DNA of 64,000 bases from Batillaria attramentaria (GCA_018292915.2 JACVVK020000193.1:677501-741500), one strand, 5' to 3'. Numbered from the stretch's first letter, positions 21,896-32,957 are shown. Notes: generated from the letters alone by a model not told the origin. Numbers and translations are program-made.

Positions 21896-22256
21896 TGCTG
21901 GGGCGGTCGGTGGTCTAGTGGTTAGGAGACTTGTCACCAATGCGAGAGGTCAGGGGTTTTTCCTTCTCATATGTGGTACCGTTCATTCGGGCCGATCGTC
22001 GGGTACTCCAGCTTCCTCTCCCTCTGCTTTGGAAATGTTCAGCCCACCAAATTTGAAAAATAAATCCTATTCTAACTTCCGAAATTTAAATAGCTGCGCT
22101 GACCCTTCGCACCACGTGACTGTAATGTGTTTATGTCCTGTGTGTGAGAGAAAGCGTGTGAGCGTGCGTGTTGGGTTCAGTTCGCGGCGCTTTGAGCCGA
22201 TTCATGAAATTGGGTAAAGCGCCTATACAATACTTTTTGTTATTATTATTATTATT
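21896..22256 (+). mobile_element. SINE with ATT tail, family 3
   Basis: Begins with a tRNA-like A box (GTGGTCTAGTGGTTAGGAG) and a degenerate B box (GGTCAGGGGTTTTTCC). The body ends GGGTAAAGCGCCTATACAAT and then ATTATTATTATTATTA. The ATT tail matches that of the L2-like LINE at 16326, so the SINE probably borrows that LINE's machinery. Confidence 0.7.
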
Positions 22257-22720
22257 AAGAGAGAGAGAGGGTCACTGACTGGAAACAACGTATTGGGGTG
22301 GTGACCGTCTGGTTCCAACTTCAGAGCATTAAGTTGTTTTTAGTAATATTGGTTTAATGGCGTATTTACGTATGACATTACAATCAATCAGTGTGTACAT
22401 TTTGTATCATCAACTATCATCTACATAAAATTTGTCATTTACATGGCAGTCAACCCATCGGTGTCATCGTCTTAACTCAACGTCATCGATGTATCAGCTT
22501 GATGTCATCGTCTGTTATTGAAGGATTACGACTTCCTGGACATCATGGTGCTGTAATATTGCACTGACTTTATATCGCCGCATTACCTTTGTCCGAAGGA
22601 TCAATTTTAAGTCAATCTCATCCATGAATAATTCTTAATAAAATGAGCAAAAATTCTAAAAACTCTATTTTTGCAAAAAGGGAACAAAAATAACGAGGGA
22701 GGATGTTGTCGTCATTCGCC

Positions 22721-22850
22721 AGTGATTATCGTGACATTGCTGACTTCTAATGCTCGGGTTGTGAGTTTGTATCCCGGCTGGGGCCAAACATTTGTGCTGG
22801 CCTTTTTCTCGTTGCCCCCTCTTTGATATCACCCTTACGTGATGATACAT
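22721..22850 (+). mobile_element. SINE family 1 fragment
   Basis: GACTTCTAATGCTCGGG, a GAGTTTGTATCCCGGC B-box region, TTTGTGCTGGCCTTTTTC and CTCTTTGATATCACCC match the copies at 41866 and 60531. The left end is eroded. Confidence 0.7.
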
Positions 22851-22904
22851 ATCATGCATGACGTGAGATCATGGCGAGTGAATGAGCGTGTGCATGTGCA
22901 TGTG

Positions 22905-22957
<53 letters not shown>

Positions 22958-23226
22958 TAAGCCCTGGATGGACTGGACCGTCACACTGACTCCTTCTGGT
23001 AACCTGCATGTCATTCGTTATGTTCGTTCCCTGCATGGTGCGAGTGCGTCAGTGTGTGTAGATGGTTCGTCTCAATGTGTGCGTCGTCTTGCACCACCCC
23101 AACGGCCACACACAGCAAGCCTGACCGACATTACCTTGTAGCGAGAAACGAGTACAGCAGCAAACATTTGTGAAGAGAAACAAGCAGTTATTACACGTCT
23201 GTTCTGACAGTACTTTTAGTACTTAC

Positions 23227-23281
23227 CTCTGACTCCACAAATCGCCACACTCCAGGTGAACAGCAAGAAGAGTAGCATCAT
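23227..23281 (-). CDS. Gene 1 exon 1: signal peptide
   Basis: Start of the receptor. Two consecutive ATGs (23281-23276) open MMLLFLLFTWSVAICGVR, a textbook hydrophobic secretion signal, followed by an AGAG|GTAAGT donor in phase 1. The first ATG was taken as the start. The next exon in phase and strand is 20758-20348. A TATA box lies about 157 bp upstream. Gene order from here is signal peptide, cysteine-rich domain, Ig, Ig, cysteine-poor Ig, with the membrane and tail exons beyond the left edge. Paralogue gene 2 shows what those should look like. Confidence 0.75.
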
Positions 23282-23437
23282 TGCTGCAGTGTGGAAGTTC
23301 TACACATGAGCACTTTGTATTCACTGTCGTGTGATTGAAGCGGGGTCCCGGTAGTGGAACACACAGACAAGCAAAAATAGACGTCAGCGTTAAGCCCGCA
23401 GTATGCGCGACTACAGCTAGTTCTGCACTTTAGTTAT

Positions 23438-23446
23438 CTATATATA
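23438..23446 (-). promoter_or_regulatory. Candidate TATA box of gene 1
   Basis: TATATATAG on the minus strand, about 157 bp before the first ATG, inside otherwise mixed sequence. It would give a 5' UTR of roughly 125 bases. No start-site data. Confidence 0.45.
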
Positions 23447-23920
23447 CGGCTACGAATACGATCACTTCCTTCTTGGGCTGGTTAAAATGTGTTCACACTT
23501 TGAACCACAATTCACAGGTAGTGAAGAAATGGGAAAACTAAAGTGAATGCACAACAACTGTCTCATGTACAGCTGTAAAATCAATGTGTTATTGCTTTTA
23601 AAGGTAGGCATGGACTTTTAAGATTTGTTGTGAGAGGGTACTGAGGAGAACAAGAAACGTTTGTTCATGCATGGGTCCGACCCAGTTTCCGGAAAAGCTG
23701 ATCGGTTTTAGTCAGTGCTGTTACGCCAAACCTTGCGCGTTCGCAAACACAGCTACCCACACGCAAGAATACACTATTAGATAGACATGTTCGCAACGCA
23801 CACTATCAAATATCTATATTGGCCGGCTGCATAATTATGTGTACATGAGCGAAACAAAAACAAAGCACAACATGTCAAAGGATCACCATTTCTCATAACA
23901 GAGTGGGGGCCTGACTAAAG

Positions 23921-24415
23921 TCCCACGTATCGATAGTCCTGCGTGTCGATAGGTATTTAAACAGGCCTACTTCACCAGAAACAAATAGTACCAATGTTTG
24001 GTATCTACCTTCTCTAAAGTAACTAATATGAAATCCCGTCTAGAATGTCCAGTTTCAACACCACATCCTTCATACAAATGAACATTAATCAGGTATATGT
24101 GTCCTCTTGTCAAATGCGCTTTAGGAAAATAAAGAGACAGAAACAACGGAGACACAAAGACGTGGGGTACTGTGGGGTACTGCTCCAAGATTTGATTCAT
24201 TTAACCTAATGCAGTATGTCATTTACCATGTTATTGCCACACCTGTGCAATTCTCTTTGATATTATGAAGTATACACAGTATAATGTATAATTATGTACA
24301 CTAACGTGATAGTGTACTACAGGACTATCGACAAGTAGGACAAATGGTGCATGGAAATGATATCTTATGAATTTTAGTATGGCTATCGACACGAAGGACT
24401 GCCGAGCGTAGGACT
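23921..24415. repeat. Scattered 16-mer GTAGGACTATCGACAC units upstream of gene 1
   Basis: Units occur in both orientations: ATCGATAGTCCTGCGTGTCGAT at 23929-23950, GGACTATCGACAAGTAGGAC at 24322-24341, and GGCTATCGACACGAAGGACT plus GCGTAGGACTGTCC at 24380-24420. A denser cluster is at 62455-62640 in gene 2. The rest of 23450-24995 shows nothing coding. Confidence 0.5.
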
Positions 24416-24998
24416 GTCCACGATTAAGAGTCTTAAATTAATACGTACGACTATTGATGTACAACGGACAGTTTTTAAGATCTTTATTTGAATAACATGT
24501 TTGCCTGATGTAATCTGCTGCTCCTGACACCAGTAAAGTCATGCTCTATATAGCGAAGTGTGAGAACGTTCGCCGTCATAGTTACAGATTGTGTGTCAAT
24601 AACAGTGAATCGTTTTACTGCCTCGTTTTACGGAAGGCCGGTGTACTGTGTATACAAACGGTGCACACTATAAAACGGGTGATAACATGAAACTTGACGT
24701 GTCCTTGACACTCTGCACTGGTTTCTAGACGGTCGGGCTATGTATAGGTTTACAGCAACGCTGACTGGGGCTAACACTGCAATACGAGTATGGGGTATTA
24801 GTACAAATACTCTCGTACCAGTTACGCAACTGTGCTAGCGGAGATCCGAATGAAACGCTGTGTATATGATAATTTGTTCCTTGTCTGAGCTGTGGGCAAC
24901 TCGAATGTAACCGTGTGCAGGCAAGGGACTCAACGCAGTGGTCGCTTTGACTTGTAGGCTAGGAAAATTGCTGAACAAGGTAGAACAAATTTGATCCT

Positions 24999-25139
24999 CA
25001 CTTTTTATTGACTCACTTGTGTAACAAAGTGAGTCTATGTAATAACCCTCCGTCGTCTGTGTGTCTGTCTGTCTGTGTGTCCGCAGTAAACCTTAACATT
25101 GGCCTTTTCTCAGAATCTACAAATAGCAGAGGCACCAAA
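24999..25139 (-). mobile_element. End fragment of the AGGTCA-rich element
   Basis: GACTCACTTGTGTAACAAAG, then CCTCCGTCGTCTGTGTG and GTAAACCTTAACATTGGC, is the reverse of the right end of the element at 58366-60107. Only the last 140 bp is present and it abuts the foldback copy that starts at about 25140. Confidence 0.7.
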
Positions 25140-25824
25140 CTTGGCCTGCGTAATATATGTCAGCCCGGTCCCCATCAGTAAGAGAATTGGCGTCTATAAT
25201 TATGGAAAAAAGAAAGATTTGATACCCGAGAGCCGCTACAGGCAAATCTCTTGTCATTACGTTGGACCACCGCGGGGCGTTTGGACTGACATATCCAGTA
25301 GTCAAACTTGAAGTGTGTGCACAATACCTGCTGCAGTGGCATAATTTGTAATCTTTGCTGTGTATAGTCAATTTTTGAACCCAACCACAATATGGATTCC
25401 CCTCATTTCCACTCACAGCCAAAGGGAAATAGTGGATAGGCTAGTAACACGTAAGTTAAGACTCTCATCTAAAAGTTGGTAAATAACAAAATACGCTGTG
25501 TACACTGTGGCCGTCATATCAGACTACTTGGTAAGTTACCCCCGTAGCAATTAATGCTCTGTTTAATTAGAAAAAGGTATTTTAAGTCACCTATTTCAAG
25601 CAGTGAAGAGTTCATGAAATTTGAAGTGGGATGTACGTGATCCTTCCTCTGGAATCACTCTACTTTTTCCAATTCTCTCTGACGCGATGACGTCACTACA
25701 GTCAGAGCAGAGTTGCTTGCCCTTACTAGCGGTATCCGCTGCCTGAACTCACATGCGCCGCGTGCATTCGCCACGTGTTGTCTGCAATCAGCGAGAATAC
25801 ATCTCATGCGTTCAAGTCGATAAA

Positions 25825-26050
25825 ATGGTGAACAGTTGCTGTGTAAAGGATTGCTACAACACCCAGAAGCCTGGTAGGGAAAATGACAGACGTTATTTTC
25901 AGGTTCTAGCCGTTGTGTGTGGCAAAGGGGAAGAGACATTTCAGCTGACCTCACGACGAAGGAGGGAATGGCTTGCACAGCTTAAACTGAAAGGGCTGAC
26001 TTTTGAGTCGACAGCCCGCCGATTCGTCTGCTCGGATCATTTTGTCTCCG
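25825..26050 (+). pseudogene. ISL2EU transposase exon 1, THAP domain
   Basis: DNA-binding THAP zinc finger that would recognise the transposon ends. It starts MVNSCCVKDCYNTQKPG, continues RRREWLAQLKLKGL and ends ARRFVCSDHFVSG; the C2CH ligands (C..C, then C..H in CSDHF) are present. The donor G|GTAAGT is phase 1, and the open frame continues in exon 2 at 32958 as VPAYLRDVNAPNWKPTL, the usual follow-on of a THAP domain. The exon itself is intact, but the gene as a whole is broken. Confidence 0.85.
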
Positions 26051-26078
26051 GTAAGTAGATTGTGGATAGGTCTCTTAA

Positions 26079-26879
26079 CTTGTCCAGTTTGGCATAAGAA
26101 AACCACAAAAACAAAGTATCGCGGCGCCTCCTTCCCTGAATTCCACCACACACACCCTCATCATTGGGGACTCCATTCTGAGTGGGATGAAAGGCAACAG
26201 AATGGCAACGTACCCTGGCGAGAGGGTGCAGATCATCTCGGTGTCTGGCCTCAAAACCAAGGACCTCACAACCTGGTTACATCAACAGGATAAAGCTACT
26301 GACATTGAGTCAGTCACGTTCCACATTGGTGTAAATGACTGCAAGTCTGGAGAAGTGACCAGTCTTTCATGGGACGAGATAATTGGCTCCTGCAGGCGCG
26401 TTTTCCCCAATGCGCGTCTACATGCTTCATCCATCATCCCCGCCAAAGGTAGACAGAACATTAACCGACCCATCGCTTCTTCTAACGCTAACCTGCATCA
26501 CGTGTGCCAAAGGAGGGGCGTTGTGTTCATCGACAACAGGAGCACGTTTGTGGCTGAGAGTGGTGCTCCCCGTAAGGCCCTTTACCGGCAGGACAGCGGT
26601 GATTTCATTCACCTCAGCATACGAGGTACCATCAGACTCGCCACCAACATCAAACGTGGCGGTCAGCCTATGCAAAATCGCTCTCCCTCTTACAACAACG
26701 ATGGCGGCCCTAGTTGTGAAGCTGAGGAAAAGGAACTGTCCTGTAATGTAGTCTCCAGTGAACAACGTGCATCTGTCGGGCAATCATACTTGGGAAATGA
26801 ATCTCATCACACATCCAGCACCAGCCACGGCCCTGATGATGGACAACTGCAGCAGCAACGACAGCAACAACAGCAGCAG

Positions 26880-26920
<41 letters not shown>

Positions 26921-27281
26921 TCAACAACAACACCACCACCAGCAACAACAACAACTGCAGTGTCAACAGGAGCAACAACACCAGCTGCAACTACAACACC
27001 ACCACCAGGTGCTACACCACCACCACCAGCATCCGCAACATCATTCTTACAACGAGCAGCAGCCGACCGGCGTGTCCTCAGCTGCCCCCATGTGGCCCCA
27101 GCCGGTGTTCAATGGATACCCACCTCATCAGGACACCCGTTCACCGCCTCTGGCCTACTACAACCAGTACCTCAGCAGCACCCCGCAGCAATATCCTACA
27201 CCTGCCACACCCACCTGCCCACCATGGATTACCTATGGGCAACAGTGGCCTTTGTTCCAGAATCCTGTGCGTGTTTGGTAG
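26079..27281 (+). CDS. LINE ORF1: SGNH/GDSL esterase-like protein with polyglutamine
   Basis: First protein of a CR1/L2-group retrotransposon, an RNP component whose esterase role is unclear. The frame is open from 26079, before any ATG (first at 26187), so the 5' end is probably truncated. Block I is LIIGDSILSGM, block III FHIGVNDCKSG, and the last block GDFIHLS, so the serine, aspartate and histidine of the SGNH triad are all present. A region of about 70 residues rich in Q and H follows (CAG/CAA-rich DNA at 26848-27040), then a proline- and tyrosine-rich tail ending PVRVW and a stop. ORF2 follows after an 870 bp gap. Confidence 0.8.
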
Positions 27282-28148
27282 ATGTGCATACAGTGGTTTA
27301 GCATCTCAGTTGTCAGTGATGTGTGTAGCCAAATTTACTATATCTGTGACGTATTATCGACCTTCATTTTGGTTGTTTGTGTCAACTATCAACTGATGTG
27401 GATTTACCGCAGTGTGTATACGTGATTCCAGTTTATGAAATATAATTATCTGGATACCTGTTCTGCGCTTCAAGTTTCGTCTTGGAATACTTTTATTGGC
27501 GGTTTGTACCTAATTTCTATTGTGGAGGCACTGGCATTTCCTTCCAGTATCCTTCCAACTGACAGCGTTACTTTACTGTTGTTCTGGTTGCTCCAGTTGG
27601 TCATTGTGACACGTATTGTGTATCAATAGGCTTACACGTGACTTCAGTTAACGTCGTGCCGTCACGGAACTGCTTGTTATTCTGCTTCTTCGGCTTTGTT
27701 CTGCCCAGAACGGACAGTTTTCCGAGGTGTCTCAACTTAGGACTTAAATAAGCTGTGGGACCCTTGAACACGGTGCAGTTACTGTCTGTGCACAGGAACG
27801 AACTACTACTTTGCACCGCATACATTACTTTATTAATACTTCCGCCGAAGTGTTCTATCTGTGCCTATACCTTAAGGTAATCCCATTTCGTCCAGCGAAA
27901 AAAATTGCTTCTTATTACAAACACTTTGTTAAACAAATTCATTTTGTTTCATCACTTACGCTTCTGTTTGTGCACTTCACTGATTTATAGTGCATTTTTA
28001 CTCCGTCCAGTCAAGACTAGTGAACTGACACTAGATTTCTCCACCTGCGAGTTCACATCTCAATTATTGTCTTGGTTCATTCGTCAATACTTTTTTTTTA
28101 TTTTACCTCTGAACAATCTATTCTTCCTGTACTTCAAAGTAATCAAAG
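27282..28148. other. Spacer between LINE ORF1 and ORF2
   Basis: No open frame of note. AT-rich just before ORF2. Unusually long for an inter-ORF spacer, so a mutated stretch of coding sequence cannot be excluded. Confidence 0.5.
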
Positions 28149-31052
28149 ATGAATCGTACGATAGGTGAACAAAAACTCCGCATCGGACATTTAAATGTCT
28201 ATCACCTTGCCAATAAAATACCCGATATCTGTGTTTTTCTGAATGAGCCCGAGCCGTTTCATATCTTCGGTCTTTCTGAAACACGCCTCAATACACGCAT
28301 AACTAATTTGTCAATCGACGTGCCTAATTTTTCCATCATCAGACGAGATCCTAGTATGCCGGGCGAGACAGGGCTAGCTGTTTATATACACATTTCTCTG
28401 CTGGATTCAGTGCAGAGACGAACAGATTTAGAAACCAAAGAAGTTGAGTGCATTTGGCTCGAGCTGAAAACTCCCCATTCTCCCACATTACTGATTGGTT
28501 TCCTGTACCGCAACCCTGCTGCAACTCTCGAATGGTACGATCATTTTCTACGTATGTGTGACAAGGCCTGCTCGCGCAGTCCTGACGTTCTCCTCATGGG
28601 TGACTTCAATATCGATATGTTGAAGCCACACAGTGCGTGGGACTGTACTACTACACTACTGGGACTGAAACAACTTGTTAATAATCCTACTAGAATCACC
28701 CCAACATCGTCAACAGTCATAGACCATATATATACAAATAAGCCCGCGGTGGTCAACAATGTAACTGTACATAGTCTTAGCATCAGTGATCACTTCCCAG
28801 TTAGTTGCACATGGTCAGCAAACCTGCCGAAAGCCAAGAAGGGTGGACACACATACATTACATACAGATCCTTTAAACGATTCAACGAACATGACTTTCT
28901 TTCAGATCTCAGTGATGCAAATTTTTCCCACGTGTTCCAAGAGAACGAACCTGACCGCGCACTTGCGGTCTGGTACCAAATATTTTTAGAGATTTTAAAC
29001 TTGCATGCACCGTTACGCCGTAAACGAGTTAAACATACTACTGTTCCACCTTGGTTATCTCAAGAAATAATAGCCGCCATGAAAGTCAGGGATGAGCTGA
29101 AGAAACAAAAACGATTCAGTGAATTCAAACAGGAGCGAAACCGCGTCAGATCACTAGTCCGCCGAGCAAAGAAAGCTCTCGTTAATCGGCTTATCAAACA
29201 GGACAAAGACGCGTCCTCAGTATGGCGTGCCATGGCTGTAGTGACTGGGGGCGCTGACAAAAAAGGCCCTCCTATCCCTTCTTGTCTGACCGCAGACGAC
29301 TTTAACAAACACTTTCTGTCTATTGCTGAATCCCTTGCCCCCTCACCAGAAGATACCGATCCCTTCACCTGTCCTGAAACACTTGTCCAGTTCTGTAAAG
29401 AAAGAACAGCAGGCTGCGATCCGTTCGTCATTCCCCCAATAGCGGTACATGAAGTCGGTAGGCTCATAAATTCAATGCCGAATAAAAAATCTGCAGGACC
29501 TGACGAGATCAGCCCCAAAATACTAAAACTATCCCTCCCATATATCATCGACTCTTTAACGTATATCTATAACCTTTGTATTCAACAAAACGTTTTCCCG
29601 ACTGAATTAAAAAAAGCAAAGGTCATACCTATCCCTAAAACAAAGGAACTGGCTGACATAAACAACTATCGTCCGATATCGTTACTTTCTGCCCTGTCAA
29701 AACCCCTGGAGCGGCATATCCATAAACATTTAACAGAATTCTTTGAGCAGCACTCTCTCTTCCATCCTCACCAGTCAGGTTTTCGGAGAAAGCACTCCTG
29801 TCACACAGCCCTAGCACGACTGTCGGATATATGGTTATCTGCCATGAATAATTCAGAACTAACTGGAACCTTGTTTGTTGATTTACGGAAAGCCTTTGAC
29901 CTTGTCGACCACAACATTCTTCTCACTAAGCTTACACTTTATCTAAGTAACGCCTCATCAGCTGATCAAGGTTTAGTCCCTACGGCCAACAGCTCTCCGT
30001 TACATTGTCCTAAGAGTCTAATCCAAACGCCTCCCAAGGCGCCTGAGGCGTCCCACTTTTTCAGATCTTACCTTAGCGACCGACACCAGCAGGTCACCGT
30101 CAATGGGTCTTTTTCTTCAAACGGGTTAGTAACACGAGGAGTACCCCAAGGTTCCATCCTTGGACCCCTCTTATTCTGCATATTCATCAACGACCTCCCG
30201 TTACACCTTAACCACGAACAAGTATCATGCGACTTATTCGCTGACGACGCTACCATTCACACCTCCAACAAAAACATCAACACAGTTATCGGACGGTTGC
30301 AGCGGGGCTTGGATGAAGTGTCCAACTGGTGTGAACGTAACTCCATGGTACTTAATCCGTCCAAAACTGAGTGCATGATCATAACGACGAGACAGAAACA
30401 TCAGCTCAACCCACTTGCACTCAATTTGTCTCTCCATAACCAGGCCATTGTTCAAGTCAATGAACACCGTTTACTGGGTGTAATCGTTGACAACCAGTTG
30501 AAATGGCAGGCCAACATTAATAAAGTCTGCAAAAAAGTATCGAGAAATTTATTCCTACTGTCAAGGCTGAGACATTTCATTGACACAGACACTCGAAAGT
30601 TATTCTATTCGGCCCACATCAAGACTCATATTGACTACGCCTCTACCATATGGGATGAAAGCAGTGACGTACACCTAAAAAGACTCAACTCCCTACATCG
30701 ACGAGCAGCAAAACTGATCCTACCTGACCCCTCCTTATCCACTGACCAGAAGCTCCGGAATCTAGAGATACTCCCTCTTTCAAAACAACTTCTTTTTAAT
30801 AAAGGCGTTTTCATGTATAAAATCCTTAATGGTTTTCTTCCCCACTACCTCAGTCATCTCTTTACTACTTCAGACTCCCGTTACCCAAACTCCAGGTTAC
30901 GCCTAATTATCCCACGTCCAAGGATAGATATATTTAAAACTAGCTTATCATTCTCGGGTGCCACTCTTTGGAACAGCTTGCCCACTCTCATTACAAGAAG
31001 TAGTTCACTCTCATCGTTTAAAAAGGATTTCATAATTTTTTTGGTATCCTAG
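28149..31052 (+). CDS. LINE ORF2: endonuclease-reverse transcriptase, 967 residues, open
   Basis: Makes the target nick and copies the LINE RNA into DNA. The APE-like endonuclease occupies residues 1-225: HLNVYHLANKI near 14-24, SETRL at 43-47, GDFNID at 151-156, IDHIY and SDHFPV at 213-218. The RT spans about 430-790: KSAGPDEISPKILK, VIPIPKTKE, NNYRPISLLSALSK, QSGFRRKHSCHTAL, FVDLRKAFDLVDH, GVPQGSILGPLLF and the catalytic FADD at 697-700. The C-terminal block is LHRRAAKLILPD, FNKGVFMYKIL and ATLWNSLP. About 35 extra residues sit between LTKLTLY and HFFRSYLSDR. No internal stop or frameshift, unlike everything around it, so this is a young insertion. Clade CR1/L2 is inferred. Confidence 0.9.
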   Translation: MNRTIGEQKLRIGHLNVYHLANKIPDICVFLNEPEPFHIFGLSETRLNTRITNLSIDVPNFSIIRRDPSMPGETGLAVYIHISLLDSVQRRTDLETKEVECIWLELKTPHSPTLLIGFLYRNPAATLEWYDHFLRMCDKACSRSPDVLLMGDFNIDMLKPHSAWDCTTTLLGLKQLVNNPTRITPTSSTVIDHIYTNKPAVVNNVTVHSLSISDHFPVSCTWSANLPKAKKGGHTYITYRSFKRFNEHDFLSDLSDANFSHVFQENEPDRALAVWYQIFLEILNLHAPLRRKRVKHTTVPPWLSQEIIAAMKVRDELKKQKRFSEFKQERNRVRSLVRRAKKALVNRLIKQDKDASSVWRAMAVVTGGADKKGPPIPSCLTADDFNKHFLSIAESLAPSPEDTDPFTCPETLVQFCKERTAGCDPFVIPPIAVHEVGRLINSMPNKKSAGPDEISPKILKLSLPYIIDSLTYIYNLCIQQNVFPTELKKAKVIPIPKTKELADINNYRPISLLSALSKPLERHIHKHLTEFFEQHSLFHPHQSGFRRKHSCHTALARLSDIWLSAMNNSELTGTLFVDLRKAFDLVDHNILLTKLTLYLSNASSADQGLVPTANSSPLHCPKSLIQTPPKAPEASHFFRSYLSDRHQQVTVNGSFSSNGLVTRGVPQGSILGPLLFCIFINDLPLHLNHEQVSCDLFADDATIHTSNKNINTVIGRLQRGLDEVSNWCERNSMVLNPSKTECMIITTRQKHQLNPLALNLSLHNQAIVQVNEHRLLGVIVDNQLKWQANINKVCKKVSRNLFLLSRLRHFIDTDTRKLFYSAHIKTHIDYASTIWDESSDVHLKRLNSLHRRAAKLILPDPSLSTDQKLRNLEILPLSKQLLFNKGVFMYKILNGFLPHYLSHLFTTSDSRYPNSRLRLIIPRPRIDIFKTSLSFSGATLWNSLPTLITRSSSLSSFKKDFIIFLVS

Positions 31053-31292
31053 ATCATGAGCTGCTCATTGTCATTGCTATGGCTATGTCACTGCTTTTCA
31101 CCTGCACATGCGTCATTACATTTTATTTAGCGCCAAGTACCCACATTCACCTTTCAGCAATATGAATAACGTTCTCTTATCTGTGCGAGATAACTCATCG
31201 TCATTTTTGTCCACTTCTATAGAAATTATGACATTATTTCCGCTTATGATTATGTTCTGCATAGGTGCGTGCGAATAATTCATGCGTGATGT

Positions 31293-31331
<39 letters not shown>

Positions 31332-31491
31332 TTTTTTTTTTGCTTTTTTTTTTTTTTTCTTCTTTTTCTTCTTTCTTAATTTTTCAGTAGTATTAGCTCA
31401 TGTAGTGTAGCAACGGCAAGTTTTAAAATTGGTATGAATATGCCTGTAACTTCTACCGTTGTAAAATAAAGGTTCTTGTTCTTGTTCTTGT
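31053..31491 (+). other. LINE 3' UTR with stem-loop and TTCTTG tail
   Basis: Contains a (TG)n run (31294-31328), then CAACGG (31411-31416) that can pair with CCGTTG (31456-31461). AATAAA follows at 31465-31470 and then TTCTTG repeats. The tail directly abuts the truncated relative that begins at 31492. Confidence 0.75.
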
Positions 31492-32171
31492 TCACTTGGA
31501 CTATGCGTCAACGGTGTGGGATGGTTGCAGCCACATTCATTTAAAGGGGCTTAACTCCCTTCATAGACGTGCAGCAAAGCTACTTTTACCGAATCCTCAT
31601 CTTACAGCTGATGAAAAGCTAAACCAGCTGCAGCTTCTTCCCCTGTCAAAACACCTGCTATACAACAAAGGAATTCTCATGTATAAGCTATGGAACAGAA
31701 AGGCTCCTAACTATTTATCCGACTGTTGCCACCGCTCAGCTTCCCGATATGGCAGTTCAAACAACCTGTGTATCATTCCAAAGCCGCGAATTGACATTTT
31801 CAAAAGCAGTCTTTCATTTTCTGGAGCGGCATTATGGAATAGTCTTCCAGCTCATGTTAAACACGCATGCTCTGTAGCAAATTTCAAACAGCTTTTCTTC
31901 ACATATCTTATGTCACACGATGTTTAATCTTCCCACAGTTCATTCTCGCCCATTCCTACATGTATTCTTACTTGTAATTGGTATGTTCATCACGATTTTT
32001 AAATGTTCCTGTCTTTGTAGAGTATAGTTCCATTTCCTATGGTTTTTCATACATGTATTCCTACTTGTAATTGGTTTGTTCATCACGCTTTTTAAAATTA
32101 CTGTTCCTGTCTTAGTAGAGTGTAGTTTCATTTCCTATGGTTTTATTGCTATTTTGCTTTTTCCCTGTTGC

Positions 32172-32232
<61 letters not shown>

Positions 32233-32350
32233 TTCTGTTTAGATAGATATTACTAGAAATAGCAACGGCAGGTATGAAAATTGACTGTTTCACGTTAACT
32301 ACCTCTACCGTTGGAAAATAAAGTTTTCTTGATTCTTGATTCTTGATTCT
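31492..32350 (+). pseudogene. 5'-truncated related LINE, RT C-terminus and 3' UTR
   Basis: Opens in frame at HLDYASTVWDGCSHIH and runs LHRRAAKLLLPN, LYNKGILMYKLW and RIDIFKSSLSFSGAALWNS to a stop at 31925-31927. It aligns with the last 140 residues of the ORF2 just upstream but differs at many positions, so it is another subfamily. The 3' UTR has a 75 bp duplicated phrase (TGTATTC.TACTTGTAATTGG), a (GT)n run, the stem CAACGG/CCGTTG (32263-32268, 32308-32313), AATAAA, and a TTCTTGA tail. Confidence 0.85.
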
Positions 32351-32694
32351 CTCTCTTTATTTTTATTATTATTTTTTTTTCTTCTTCCTTTATTTTCTTC
32401 TCTTCATTACGAGTTGTGTAATTATGTGTTTGTACCGCATGTACATGTATTAGTGTGTGGTGTTTGTTTTTGAATTTTGAAACGTGCTTTGCCTTGTTTA
32501 TATATTACTGACTATGAGTTCACCTTATTACTGTAGCAGCTGATAGTAGTTTAGCAACCGTGTGTGTGTGTATGTGTGTGTGTGTGTGTAGAGTAGCAAG
32601 GACAAGATGTAAGACAGGTCTGCGCACCTAATCTTCTATCCTTGGAAAATAAAGTGTCATTGTCATTGTCATTGTCATTGTCTCCCAGGTGAAT
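32351..32694 (+). mobile_element. Third LINE 3' end (CATTGT tail)
   Basis: Only a 3' UTR: (GT)n at 32562-32590, then CAAGGA (32597-32602) pairing with TCCTTG (32639-32644), AAAATAAAG and four CATTGT/CATTGT-like repeats (32657-32682). Same architecture as the two upstream 3' ends but with both stem halves changed. Confidence 0.75.
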
Positions 32695-32957
32695 ACTGTG
32701 TCTGACAGACGAAACCAGGAGCTGGGCCGTACCTGACTTGAATGTCACTGATGTGCGGCCAGGTTGTTTTATTAACCGAGTTTGTTCAGTATCAGCACAG
32801 TAAATCTTTCTAAATGGTGCTCTGACTTTAACAAAAATGACATAGGGTATACTGAAACAGTCAATTTGCATGTCATTGGTTTTAGTTCCATTTCATTTTC
32901 AGTTAATGACTGGAAAAGATTGTGCAGTTTTGATTATTTTTCAATGTATATGTGCAG

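Noticed and set aside
23523..23547. Interferon-response-like GAAA repeats upstream of gene 1
   Set aside because: GAAATGGGAAAACTAAAGTG does not keep the required GAAANN spacing; too weak to claim.
26758..27396. 212-codon ORF rich in N and S
   Set aside because: Frame shadow of the CAG/CAA-rich part of LINE ORF1; the esterase motifs lie in the other frame.
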